A stretch of DNA of 64,000 nucleotides from Lepas anatifera (lineage: Eukaryota > Arthropoda > Thecostraca > Lepadidae). The stretch is taken from the NCBI GenBank assembly GCA_034440635.1, contig JAOTON010000046.1, positions 620,001 to 684,000 of the forward strand, given 5' to 3'. Positions 35,537-48,102 of this stretch are shown here, piece by piece. The position numbers and the translations under genes were made by a program. The notes beneath the pieces are model-generated. The model saw only the letters and a program-made list of their open reading frames with translations. It was not told where the DNA came from and searched no databases. Position 1 is the stretch's first letter. Each line of letters starts with the position of its first letter.

Positions 35537-36852
35537 TTCAATACAGTTGGACAAAAGTTAAAAGAAAAGATTAAGCCGTCTCCCACAAATCCACTGAACC
35601 TAGTTCGTGAATGTGAAAATGAAATCCCACTAAAGCTTACAAATGAGGAGGAAATCACCACACTGATCAATGATATGAAAAATGTTGGTGCTGGGTGCGA
35701 TGGAATTAACGTGAAACTACTTAAAAATACTTACAAAAGCATAATCAAATATCTTGTAAAATTGTTTAATATATGTATTCTCAATGGCGTATTCCCTGAT
35801 GCCTTAAAAATTGCTGTAATAAAACCAATATTTAAAGCTGGAGATCGTCGGATCATAAGTAATTACAGACCTATAAGTATTCTCCCTGTAATATCTAAGA
35901 TTCTTGAAAAGCTTCTTCATTCTAGAATTATGGAACATTTAGAAACAAATGGAATTATTCACAGCAACCAATTTGGCTTCCAAAAAAATCGCTCAACGTA
36001 TATGCCAATACTTCTTCTTCAAGATTTTGTTACAAAAGCTTTCGAAAAAGGTGAATATGTTATAGGGATTTTCTTGGATTTAAAAAAAGCTTTCGATACG
36101 GTAGATTTGAACATACTTCTAGGAAAAGCGCAGAAATATGGCATACACGGCAATTACTTTGACATTCTCGGCTCTTATTTATCCAATAGGAAACAATGTG
36201 TCCAAATTGAAGATACAAAATCAAAATACAGAGAGGTAACCATGGGAGTACCACAGGGGTCCATACTGGGCCCTTGTTATTCATCATTTATGTTAATGAT
36301 CTTCCTCTTATTGGCGAAAATGTTCTTTACCTATCGTATGCTGATGATACGGCCCTTCTTTTCAAGAGTAAAAACCCGGAATTGCTTCAAACGAATGTAA
36401 ATAGAATATTGATACTACTTTCAGACTGGTTCTGTGCTAATCATCTGTCTCTGAACCTGGAAAAAACTTTCACACAGCACTATTTTCCTTATCCTAACAA
36501 TTTCCGTATTCAGGTTAGCCTAGGTCAGCATATTATAGAGGAAAAGGAAGAAATTAAATACCTTGGGGTAATTTTCGATCAACAGTTGAAGTTTTCTGCT
36601 CATATAAACCATATCTCAAAAATAATTAGCAGAAATATAGGTATTATTTATAGAATTAGATATTTCATTACCGATCGGGTTGCATTTCTCCTTTATAATG
36701 CATTAATTCAACCATATATTAACTATTGTTGTCTCATCTGGGGTGTAAATTATTCCTCGCAACTCTACAGAATCACCATTCTTCAAAAAAGGGCTGTTAG
36801 GTTAATTGATCGGATTTATCTGCCTAGAAGTTCGGAACCAGCCTTCAAAAAA
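35537..36852 (+). pseudogene. LINE ORF2 part 2: reverse transcriptase domain, two frames
   Basis: Reads in frame 2 to about 36270 and then in frame 1. Reverse-transcriptase blocks in order: GAGCDGI, IKPIFKAGD, YRPISILPVISKILEK, FGFQKNRST, motif A FLDLKKAFDTV, motif B GVPQGSILGP, and after the shift IIYVNDL and motif C YADDTALLF. The catalytic aspartates are present. The break at 36268-36275 falls between GP and LLFIIY and is explained by one missing base in the GGGCCC run. Confidence 0.88.
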
Positions 36853-37165
36853 GTATTCAATCCTCAAAATTACTGATCTTGCGAAAACACAAATGCTAAT
36901 TGTAGTACACAAGTTTCTTATTGGTTTACTCCCAGATGGTATACAAAATTTGTTTCACGTTAGGGAAATAAGACCATATGATACGAGACGTGTTCTCATG
37001 TTAGAGCAACCATTTTCAAATCGAAACTACCGGCTTTTTACTACGCCTTGCTTAGCGCCTAAGTTGTGGAACACGATTTTCTCCAACAAATTTGAAACAA
37101 TTGCGGAAATCCCAAGAAATAAACTAACTATAAAAAAACTATTACGTGATCATTTCATTGGGTAA
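36853..37165 (+). pseudogene. LINE ORF2 part 3: C-terminal segment
   Basis: After a third frame change at the A6 run (about 36847-36852), the frame reads YSILKITDLAKTQMLIVVHK to NKLTIKKLLRDHFIG and stops at 37165. This is the typical C-terminal tail of such elements. No RNase H domain is recognisable. Confidence 0.8.
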
Positions 37166-37204
37166 AGTAATGATGAAAGCGTGTTATAACAGTGGTAGCG
37201 AAGC

Positions 37205-37680
37205 GCGTTATTAATAACGTATATTAGACATGTCGGTGGCTCAGCACCTGGTGTCGAGTCACACCCTGGTGCTCCCACACGTGACACACATGTAAAAAAA
37301 AAGAAAAAAATCGAATCATGCTCTCATCTTCAGTCGCTCGCACCTCATCATCATCCGATAAAATGCAAAACAGGTGAGTAAAGACTCGACTTTTTTCTTT
37401 TCTGTTTTTTTTTTGACACGACATTTGGCTCGACAACTAGACGAGAATATCATTTATTCTCTTCGTTGCCCTTGGGGGCTGGTGAACAACAGGTTTCACC
37501 TAGCTTGCTGACCCGACGGGGCAACGGAGGGAATATACTCCCTCGTGCTCACATTTTCAGTCTCTCTCACCTCATCATCATGCAAAACACGTCGATGTAT
37601 GACGGACATTGAACCTGTCTATGGCTCAACACCCGGTGTCAAGCCGCGCACTGTGGTGTTTCCGCAAAAGACAAACATTA
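37205..37680. repeat. diverged direct repeat (~340-bp offset)
   Basis: GTGGCTCAGCACCTGGTGTC near 37215 recurs as ATGGCTCAACACCCGGTGTC near 37620. CAGTCGCTCGCACCTCATCA near 37330 recurs as CAGTCTCTCTCACCTCATCA near 37558. No coding content. Confidence 0.55.
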
Positions 37681-37689
37681 TAAAAAAAT

Positions 37690-37950
37690 GTCAAGCCTGC
37701 AGCTATACTGCGCCGCCGTGTCTGGCCTGAACCTATACTGCGCCGCAGGGTCCGCCTGGCAGCTATGCTGTGCCGCAATGTCAAGCCTGCAGCTATACTG
37801 CGCCGCCTTGTCTGGCCTGAACCTATACTGCGCCGCAGGGTCCGCCTGGCACTATGCTGTGCCGCAATGTCAAGCCTACAGCTATACTGCGCCGCCGTAT
37901 CTGGCCCGGAGCTGTACTGCGCCGCTATGCCTGGCCTGAACCTATGCTGC
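37690..37950. repeat. 90-bp higher-order repeat built of three 30-bp monomers
   Basis: About 8.7 monomers, nearly all 30 bp, follow an A-B-C-A-B-C-A-B'-B'' order. A is TGTCAAGCCTGCAGCTATAC..., B is TGTCTGGCCTGAACCTATAC... and C is GGTCCGCCTGGCAGCTATGC.... Each ends in TGCGCCGC or TGTGCCGC. Because 30 is a multiple of three, long frames exist on both strands; they are not taken as genes. Diverged monomers continue at 38190-38290. Confidence 0.9.
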
Positions 37951-38189
37951 CGTCCCACAAAAGAAAAGCGTAAGCCACATTTTTTCGATTGAGATTTTGG
38001 TACCATTCGATGCAGAAAGACAAGCAGCTTCTACGGATTAAATGATCTGACAAAGTTCCCTCAAATATTTTAGTTATATCATCTTTTCAAATCAGTCCCA
38101 GGGCTCCGCTAATGTTAAGCAAAACGAAAAAAACGCTCTGCTGTAAAATACTTCGAATGTGACATACGCCTTTCTTCCATTGGACTGCA

Positions 38190-38290
38190 GTATGCTGTGC
38201 TGCAGTGTCGAGTCTACAGCTATACTGTGCCGCAGTGCCAAGCCTGGAGCTACACTGCGCTGCTGCGTACAACCTGGAGCTATACTCTGC
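38190..38290. repeat. diverged outlying monomers of the 30-bp repeat
   Basis: Three to four units related to the array at 37690 (TACAGCTATACTGTGCCGC, GGAGCTACACTGCGCTGC), separated from it by about 240 bp of unique sequence. Confidence 0.75.
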
Positions 38291-40732
38291 CGATGAACAT
38301 ACTTCACTCCCGATCTCGTGTCGTCACGGTGACCATTGCTTTGCGTCAGGTCATGGGCGGCTAAAGCGAAGGGGGACGGGGACGTATCCCTCAGCTGGAC
38401 CTCGCTCTTAAAAGCTACGAGAAACGACCGAGCATTGAAACCTTGATCGTATTTCCTTACTCATCGAGACGAGGTCCGAGAAGCTAACACACACGCATCG
38501 TTGCTACATGCCATGAACTTGAGCTCAGCATTCCAGTTGGTCGGTGCCATCTAATCAATACCAAATTTTCGTAGGCAATCAGCTTAAGCCTCATCAGAAT
38601 TCACACGTGTATCCTTACCACCAAGTGCACATCGATAGTAGATGCAGAGCTCCTGACTCACCAGGACAGTTGTATCTATAATAGTACTGGTGCGTCTGTC
38701 CTAGTACGGATTCATCTGTCCTGACCGACCAGGACTTCGGTATCAGCACTGGGACGGATGCATCAGTACTGATTTCTCGACTGTCTGTAACATATGCAAC
38801 TGTTACAAATACACTGGATACTCTACCCTCCTGCACAATCCAGCCCTGGGAAAACCTACAATACCTGATCATGTTTCACCTAAGACGCCTCCTACAATGA
38901 CGAATCGGTGCTAGAACAAAGAGCATGCCATGCTCTTTGTCTGTTCAGCAACGAAGACGTTATGCAGAAGTTGAAGTTGCGGGGAAGCGACAGGACTTGC
39001 TGTCGCAGCGCGGTAGAAGCCGGCTAATTATACCTACCAATACGGTTTCGTGCTCCGAGAAAACTATTCCAAGCAGTACGGAAGATGTGGTTCCGCCCAA
39101 AATTGTGCGACAGCGAGAGCACGACTGGAGAAACGAACTTGTTCGTTGTTTAGCCGTGTCGGAAGTGGGTCCGTCTAACGGGGGGAGAGTGTAGCTTGGA
39201 GAAGCTCTCCGTTCCCCGTGATGCGATCTTCAGCTCACCTGGACTTTCCCAGCCCTGTCACTTTGAAACTTGTGCCTGGCTTTGGTTCTTCATTTGAATG
39301 GATCAGTTGCGTATTATGGCACCCTTTCAGTTTGACGCTGGCCTGTCGGGGAACTTCCTGAAGGCGGCAACAACATATTCGCCCTGCATTCTTATTAAGT
39401 GATGAGCCTTGAAGAACCTTCCCGAATAATTTCCCCATCAACTCTATCTATACAAATGGCAGTAGCGCGCTTTCCTTCCCATATCATCCTCCTGGTGTAA
39501 TTTTAATGGAGCAGGGTACAGGCCTTTGCAGAAATAGAATGTCATCAATGATTTACGTGCTTCAATACACGCACAGAAAAATGATGGAATGAAAGGCACC
39601 TGTGAGAGCATGTTTGGTTTCGCATTTCAGAACCTTTGCTAACAAAAGCTACTGCCTCTGACACGACTGTCAGCAACACTCAGCGCCGGAATATGTGCGG
39701 TCCACACTCACCGGTAATTGGTGGAGGTTTAAGCGTTACTTCACTCCTGACGACCCCACCAGAGCACGTTGGGTGATAGTGCCAGCCATGTCGCAGCACG
39801 TTTCGCAGGCCCATGATTGAAGTTGTCGAATTACTGGCCCCTAACCAAGTGACTACTCCAATCAACGTACTTTAGCTGCCGTATTAGGCTTTTATGAGGC
39901 AAAGTTACTTAACCCAATTGAAAGTGATTTCCGCCACAAAACCGATGAGCTCAATTTATTCAAGGCAATAAGAACGGTTAGAGGATAAAAGTTAAAATCA
40001 TCATAGGTTTCGCAAAAGAAAATTATTCATCAAGCGCAAAAAGGTAAGTTAAAAACAAACTCAGATTACCGGTAAGTCAAGATGCTTTCAATGGGTATCG
40101 TTCAGCACCTAACACACTGTAATTGTGGCCTCTGGCATTCCCTGGGCGGCAATACGTGTCTGTGTTCAACTATGCGTCACTAACAGCAAACAAACCGACA
40201 AAATGCGCGCAACGTTAATTACAAACAACTTAGGCCTTTGTAGTTCTGCCTTGGAAACGCTGCGAGTCGTTATTTGCCTTGCCTCTCAGCTTAATTGCCC
40301 GGCTGGTATGAGAGCTAATGTCGGGTTTTAGCAGGACGCGCGGCTTTAATCGTCAGTGTGGAGCAAGAGGCGGATCGGTTCCTCTGCTGGGAAAAGCAAA
40401 CGCAAATGACGTGCTTTCACCGCTGAGCAAAAGACATAATCACAGTGGCACGGGCGTGCCGATATTCGGAGGCCCACACCGAGGTGGACGTCATACCTGG
40501 AACCCGAGCTGTTCCAGACGAGCAGAACAAGTTTTCCCTCACATTACATGGAAGCGAGCAGATGAGCTCGGAGAAACGTGCGTAGCATTCCTTGCCGCAA
40601 TTCGGTAAAAACGGTTCTTGTAAATTCACCAAGTCGGATTTCACAACGTAAGCGTTTAGAGATATAATCTCAAATACATCCCTGTGCTGAGCGCATATAC
40701 ACACACATATTCTATTTATGTTATTTTTATTT
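38291..40732. other. no gene recognised
   Basis: A 25-bp palindrome (ACAAAGAGCATG, C, inverted) lies at 38917-38941. CCAGGACAG/CTGTCCT words recur on both strands at 38650-38760. Nothing coding was recognised. Confidence 0.35.
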
Positions 40733-40920
40733 TATTAGGGCCACTCCCAACATGCACACTTGCCCAATTACAGGGTGCATTGGCGTGGGTGTTTAAGGAT
40801 CCTCTCCACCGAATCAGAACGGACACCGAAGGCGGTTTCCCGGCGTGGGGATTGAACCCATGTTAATCCATGCTGCCCGATCTGAAGACAGGTAACGAAG
40901 CCACTAGGCCACCCGGCCCC
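40733..40920 (-). mobile_element. tRNA-derived SINE family A
   Basis: The minus strand reads GGGGCCGGGTGGCCTAGTGG, with box A TGGCCTAGTGGC at 40902-40913 and box B GGGTTCAATCC at 40849-40859. A tail domain follows, ending CCCTAATAAAA. It aligns along its whole length with 61102-61294. Transcription by RNA polymerase III is expected from these boxes. Confidence 0.85.
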
Positions 40921-42660
40921 AACATACATTATTTAGTATTAATAAAATGAACGGATGGGGGCAAACAAACTGTACCAATTAGTTGTAGTAGCTAAAAATA
41001 CGTGAAAAAACATTCGGGTCAATGTTACATACCAACGTGATGTGACAGACTGATCAGTCCCGCCCCAGTGTGTACAATTGTATACTTAAAAGGCACTCCT
41101 TAGTCACACGAGTCCAGGAGCACAGGAACCCCCTCTTAATAGCGGAGAGCACCCTATGGCTTTTAGGCCGCACCCGAGTGTGGCTCACAAGTACGGATGG
41201 CGTGCGTAGATAGCAGGTAAGGAGTACGGTATAGACCACTTGGTTCCAAGCAGACATTTCCAGCTTCATGAACATATTTGCGTTTTTCCAGTCTCCCCCT
41301 CCCCCGCGCTCTGCGAAACAGATTTGGGTTTGACCGGAAAACACCTCTCACTTAGTCACAGCTGATGTGTTTAATGGTCACCATATGACATTTACTGTCG
41401 GTGCGCCCTAAAATCCCAAATATGAGGATGATGATATGTGTTTATCCCCCACCCTCCCCGCCTCAATGATGACTACCCCTTGTTTTTGCCATCTGTTAGA
41501 AAGAGGTGGAGTTAAGATTTCTAAGGCTTTATACAAAGTGGCTGTTCGTTCAATAAGTATATGTATGTACTTACATGCACAACTATATATCGAGTTGCCA
41601 GTTAGGGCAGAGTACCACACTCGCCTGAGAACTCCAATTTCCATAGGTTGGTGGGGAAGCTTTTTTTGTATTGACTTCCAGTATTGTTGCGTGTACACTG
41701 TACAATAGGCGGTGTCATTTCGACGGGTTCCTGCTTTCCGTAAAACGTAAAAAGAAATGTTCGTGGGTGCGTCGTCGCCAACGGGAAGGTGGTCTGCTCC
41801 CAGTCAACGACTGACAGTTTCTCCAACTTTCAGTCAAGTCGGGAACATACTGGACAATTCTGCCGACATCGTGAGTCGACGGTAGCAATGAGTGCCAAAC
41901 AAAGTATTTTCTTATCTTTTCAGGGAAGTAGCTTCCTGTCAGCCGGATGCTAAATATTCAACAAACCCCTCACTTTTATGAGTTTTGCAGCGAAGCGGCT
42001 TTAGTAACGCATTGTGCACGACACCATGTGTGACATTCTTGCCTGAAATATTCATCTAGGGCTTCGGAGCCCCACAAATGAAGGGCGGTTTCGGCTGCAG
42101 CTGCGGGTCCTTCGGAGGCTCTGGCTCCGGAGGAGTGATTTTCTGACACAGATTGGAACTCGTTCCGATTGTGAATCAAGTAATTGTCTCCATCTTGACG
42201 ACCAGAGTTCTGTCGCCAATCTGTGACTTTCCTGGTCCGGTGTGCTTAGAGATCTGCTCTTCCTGAAAGGGCTCCAACCTCGGCTCCGGGAAAATAATAA
42301 GTATCCAAGAGACTCCAGATTCCAAACCTTGGCTCTATCAATGGTCGTTTTCTGAAATCCTGACGGAGGCTTATTCATTTTGCTCACTGAGAGACATACA
42401 CCGCAGCTAGCGCCTGCTAGCTCTACCTCCTGCTAGCGATTCGATAACAGGGGAACTGCGTAGTCAACACTGTTCCGCAGCAGTTGTCTCCTGGGCGCGC
42501 CGAGCTTGAGGCACGATATTCGCTGCTAAGACAAATGTATTCCATCTTCAAATCTGACGCCGGGGGTGTCTGTGGAAGCGTCTGTTGATTTGCGTGCGAC
42601 TCTGTAGGCGGGCAGATGGAGGCACCGCCCCTGCCCCACGCTACAGTAATGGATGGAGGA
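40921..42660. other. no gene recognised
   Basis: No domain-bearing frame, TIR pair or array was seen. Confidence 0.3.
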
Positions 42661-42850
42661 GGAACTGGTTTACACACACACACACAACACAGAAGCAGGC
42701 ACGAGAGAGAGAGAGAGAGAGGGAGAGAGGGGGAAAGGAAGGGAGGGAGGGTTGAGAGAGAGAGAGAGAGAGGGGGAGAGAACAGACAACAGAGAACAGA
42801 GAATAGAGAACAGAGAACAAGAAAAGAGACGAGAATGAGAGAGGTGGGAA
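42661..42850. repeat. AC and GA-rich simple sequence
   Basis: A short (AC)n run (42673-42687) is followed by (GA)n/GGGA and then repeated ACAGAGAACAGAGAA words to about 42840. It is open in several frames because of low complexity. Confidence 0.85.
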
Positions 42851-42910
42851 AGAGCCGCATGAATGCAGTAATATACCTCGCCACCGGCAAACAAAGTGAG
42901 GGGACCGCCC

Positions 42911-43084
42911 GAATGATGATTTTGGGGGCTTATCGACACAACAACTGCCAGGATCATATGGCGTCACCAACTCTTTCCCTGTTGGAATGGTTTCTTTGAA
43001 TCCAGCTTGCTCCTTGCTCAGGGAAGCCGCCGGTCCTGGAGTATGGGTTGGCTGCGTGGAAGCCAGGTGCACTGACCACTCCAC
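42911..43084 (-). mobile_element. tRNA-derived SINE family B copy
   Basis: On the minus strand a head near 43084 with TAGTGGAGTGGTCAGTGC (box-A-like) is followed by the body and the 3' end TTGTGTCGATAAGCCCCC. ACCGCCCG occurs on both sides (42903-42910, 43085-43092) and may be the target duplication, or part of the head on one side. Confidence 0.7.
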
Positions 43085-43100
43085 TACCGCCCGGTCTTCA

Positions 43101-45570
43101 GCCTGCTCATGACAGAGAAGTTTCCCGTCTTAACCAATAACTCGTCAGATTTAGGTTGCTTGTTGCCTTTTACACCGGTTGATTACAATTTGTTCCCAAT
43201 TTTCATCCAATCTTGGTGAAATCAGAATTTTTCTGTAAAAATTGAGAGACCATACATGCAGTGACAGACACTAGGGTTTTCTGGCTCGAGGTCTTGTACC
43301 AGGAGTAGTAGGTATATGTGAAGTCATGCCAATTTCCAAAATACGAAAAAGAATATCCCACTCATAAAGCAGGGAAGAAACAGTGAGCTGGGTGTCGGAC
43401 AGGCTATTTCAAGCCTAGTGAAATCGAACTATTCATCAAACTCCGGATGACGGTACTGCTACTGTTCTCCGTATCCTCCGGACTCCTCAGCGCCTTAGCC
43501 TGTATGCTGCTCACCACGCAGCTTCACGTGTCTGTGTCGTACGGTGGCGCCATACCTCTCACCGGGACAGGACGGCACGGCCCCGGCGACATCCACCCTG
43601 GCAGCGGGGCGGGGCTGGTGTCAGACCTCTGGCGTGCTGCAACCGTGGGCCGTCGCTGCCGGGTCAAATCAACAGGTCGTAAAACCGCGGCGCGTGCCTG
43701 CAGGGGAGAAACGGCCGCCGTTGCGATGATGGGCGGCATTCATCAGCCAGCGCCCGTGGGAACCATCACGCCACGCCCCTCCGCTCCAGAAGTGTCACGA
43801 CAGGGCTGTGCTGGCTGTGTAATGAGCGATAGCGTCTGTTTTTGTCTTCGTTGTTGCACGTGATGCTAACTGCTGGCCTAAAAACTGTTGCTTCTTGGGT
43901 TTCATTCCCTGTTTTGCCTTCTATTACCAACTGTAATTGGCGATTACTTTCATTGCCACCGTTTTCGGTTAAAATGCTGAGCACGTGCCTCCGCCAGTGA
44001 GGCCAGCCTTTCACATTTCTCACAGCGCTGCCACTGCCCCGGTTGCCCTGCGATAACGCCGGCTGCCCGTGGCGACACGTGCCACGTACGTGGCGGATAC
44101 CGTCGCTGCAGCGACACCACGCCGTGAAATGTGGCAGCCGCCGCATACCTCAGCGGCCCACTGGCAACGCATTCAGGCCGTCACCCAGCCTCGATCGTCA
44201 CGGGTAATTGGATTAAAACGGGCTGTTTACGACTTCTGGCGCGGGAGCCGCGCCGTCGATCATCGCCGCCGCGACCATAATGGCGCACGTGCCGCACTCC
44301 GTCTCGGCGTCGACAGCGTCGAACTCAGCGGCCGAACTGGGACGACGAGTGGGTCCCATACGAGTGAGCTATACGGGCAGCCGCTTATTGGAGCGGCAGG
44401 CGCAAAGGATAGAAGCACTGTCTTTTAGGTAAGTTTAAAGTCATTATTGGTATTTTGTGTGCGTTGTATCAATGTGTTCCAAAATAGCGTTACACTGTGA
44501 CATTTCTAGTGTTAACGATAGTTTTCATAAACGCTTTCGATAGAGCATTGAACAGAACATACAGTATGCAACAGAACAGCGTACACGGACCAATGTTCAA
44601 TGGGAAAATTTGTTATTTGTACCTACCAATCCGACGGGGAAAGAGAGGCGATATGATTCTTACAGTGTCTTAAATCATGAAAAAGCGAAGGATGCGAGAA
44701 AGGTTAAGGCATGACCATGGCTAATAACCAGAATAAAAGAACACCATACGACTTGGTGCAAGCGATTTTGATCCCGAGGGGCAAGCGATTTTGTTCCACA
44801 AAAGGGTTGTGTTATTGAACAAAGCCTTCGTGCAGATTCACAGAGCAGACAGTTTCGCACGCCAAAAAACGATCGGTATTGTTTTCTTGATTTCTGACTT
44901 CCGTCAGAAGGCTTCTGTTCTACCTCCAGACAAAGGCGGCGTCGAGAGTTAATGCGCTAATGTGACTCCAACCTTGGCTTTGTCCCATACACAACTCCTT
45001 GTGACATTTTGTTTTGCTCTCTGCGCAGTTGGAGGCCGGAAAATTTACGCAATGCACACACAGGGGAGCAGGAAATTGTGATGGTCATTAAAATGCATCT
45101 TATCTCCACGGAAATCTGGTTTTATGGTCAAATATTTTCACACTGAAGAGAGGCGAGAGGAGGCAACATTGTAAGCAGCATCTTGTTATTCCGTGTAAAA
45201 TAATTTATCACTTGTAGGTACAGGGACAGGCATGTTAAAAACTTAAAACACACGCTGAACAGTGAATTTAACAGATTCATCAGAGGGATCATTGTGTTTA
45301 ATCTTGAAATAGCACACATAACACATGATTCACGCTTGTCCTGCACTGGCCAACTATAGCCCCTCCATCAAAGCAAGATTGCCTCACAGGAAACTGGCAT
45401 TATTGGCAAATTTATCACGACCCCAGCATTGTTCAACCGTGGACACCTTCATCATTCAGTGCTCCTCTGACGAAATGAAAATCTTCGGTGAATCACCACC
45501 GAGGCTGGTGCAAAAGTCTTCATACCATTTAAGTCATATAATTCCAAAGTCAAGAAGAAAGGCCCATCGC
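43101..45570. other. no gene confirmed; CpG-rich block at 43520-44400
   Basis: The frame at 43447-43863 starts with a hydrophobic segment but continues as low-complexity GC-rich sequence without a family match. The CpG-rich stretch could be a promoter or exon of an unseen gene. The rest is featureless. Confidence 0.3.
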
Positions 45571-46182
<612 letters not shown>

Positions 46183-47053
46183 GATTAGGAGTCGCATGGT
46201 GTTTGGACAGACGAGGCTTCTTGTGTATCATTGTCTCACCAGGCCCTTCAGTGTTACGCTCATCTTCAATCCATCATATGCGCTGGTTTTTACGCATCAA
46301 GAAGCTATATTTTGTGGCGGCTCTCTCCCATTGTTCACCGAGGTACCTGCCACGAAATAGGGTCATCATAATCGTTCGGGGTCACTTTGAGGGGGAGGAA
46401 TCGTCAGAATGGCGACGCAGATTCAGGGACCCTCAACAAAATTCCAGACTTAAATATGTTTCAAGATATAAGCATTCGGATAATACCAACCAGTTCCAGA
46501 AAAAGGCGTATTCCACAAATTAGAGCCTCCAGCCCTAGCCCAGGCCACTGGAAGCACCAACAAGGTAGAGATTACCTACCTATTGCATGAAGGTTCGAGA
46601 AAAAGAAAACACACCCCACACCAAAACCATGGATGGCAATGGCATGCCCACATCTGGGATAGTTATCGTTTACAAAAGTTTTCTCGGCACGGCTGTTATA
46701 TTCACCCTAGCTATATGCAGAAGCCATCACTTGTACGCAGCAGCGGTTCTCAAATTACGACACACGATCCAACGCTTGCAGTCGATCCATTGGATCAACA
46801 TAAAGGTCCGTGTCAGTATTTGGAAAACTTTCACCAACAAATTAGTCAGGGGCGGATGTTTCACAAGCTCTGCAACACGAAACAGCGGAGATGTGACCGC
46901 CTGGCCAAACCCTTTGTACCGGCTACGGCGGAAAGCGAGCCTTGGGCGACCCAAGTCGATAGTGTTTTCATCCCTTGCTAAAATTCCCAGAATTGTCATG
47001 CTGTCCTCGACAAAACTCCATAAAACTGGCATTTCAACAAATGCTGTTGCGAT
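46183..47053. other. no gene recognised
   Basis: Two overlapping frames of 130-156 codons (46583-47057) have no recognisable domain. Confidence 0.3.
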
Positions 47054-47222
47054 TTAACGACGCACGAATTCGTAAGATCACATGGCATCGCAAATTCCAT
47101 CCAGCTGGGCGTGTTTTGGGGGTTTAGGTTGTTCTTATTCAGAGAACCCATCGGCTTTGAACCCGAGACCTCTGGTTCACGAGGCCGGCGCTCCACCACT
47201 GAGTCACACATCCCATCACGCT
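47054..47222 (-). mobile_element. tRNA-derived SINE family B, best-preserved head
   Basis: On the minus strand, box A TGACTCAGTGGTGGAGC (47190-47206) and box B GGGTTCAAAGC (47154-47164) are clear. The body and 3' end GTGCGTCGTTAAATCGC follow and align with 27232-27390. Confidence 0.8.
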
Positions 47223-48102
47223 GGGGTATACAGAAGCGTGATATTATGCTACGAATTAATGTGGACATGACGTGCAAAACAGGGTATTTGTGCGATAGTA
47301 ACTGTGCTATTTGTATTTGCATATTGTCCTTTTCAGACAATGCTACATAGAAATATTGCTGGAGAGTTTTCGATGAGTAGATAGTAAGCATGCTAGAGTA
47401 TGTAAGCCGCCTGTGTGCTTATACCTTATTGATTCTCCAGCCTTGAGGCCGTGACTGCCAGACCATTGGATTACTACAAACGAAGTCCCGTCGGATAATC
47501 AAAGCGGCATTTGAAAACTTACAATTTTCTGCTGTGAAATGTTCATTGTACTTACTTAACGAGCTAAATTTATCATGTCTTGAAATGCGCATGCTTACAT
47601 TCAGGACTTAATGCTTTTCAGGTACGCGCCCGAACCCAGAGCAAAAAACGAAGACCGTGCTAAAAAGAATTGCACAGAAGAATGGGACGTGCCTTGGGGA
47701 TGCATTACCCTGCTGTGTTTCCCCCGTAGTTTTGGTGGAGTTTCGGCTGACTAGGTTGGCACTGTTAAAATTAAAGAAGAAAAATAGCGGCAAAAATTCA
47801 GTTCCTCTCCCAAAAGAAAACATTCACTCAAATAGCATTTGACTCCAGTATCAATATCAGCCGGAGTCCCTCGTGCAACGTACCGAAACTCTGAGGGAGT
47901 AAAGCACGAGAAATAATAGTACCTCCCAGAACAGGATAACACCGATTATAGGAGGTGGATTACTGTGTGGACCGTAGTTCACTCAGACCTCAGATGAGAG
48001 TTTGATCACTCCTTAGATGAGAGTTCACTCACTCATCCCAGAGTTAAAGGGCTGTTTTCGAATCATACAAAAATTCTAATTTTCTGGAATTTAACTAGCA
48101 TG
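47223..48102. other. no gene recognised
   Basis: No domain, TIR or array was seen. Confidence 0.3.

Larger units (their letters stand above)
34168..37230 (+). mobile_element. jockey-superfamily LINE (CR1/L2/Daphne-like), damaged
   Basis: An endonuclease, a reverse transcriptase and a short C-terminal tail occur in the order of a non-LTR retrotransposon ORF2. Its reading frame is broken three times, so no intact protein is made. ORF1 was not found. The 3' end is just after the stop at 37165 and lacks an obvious poly-A. The clade is inferred from motif style (HINIRSLLNK, IDNIFSN, FLDLKKAFDTV) and is not certain. Confidence 0.88.

Noticed and set aside
37626..38006. Frames of 75-126 codons over the 30-bp repeat
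   Set aside because: Produced by a repeat of 30 bp without stops; no start context or flanking coding sequence.
43447..43863. Open frame beginning with a hydrophobic segment, possible secreted protein
   Set aside because: The remainder is GC-driven low-complexity sequence with no domain, and the opposite strand is equally open.
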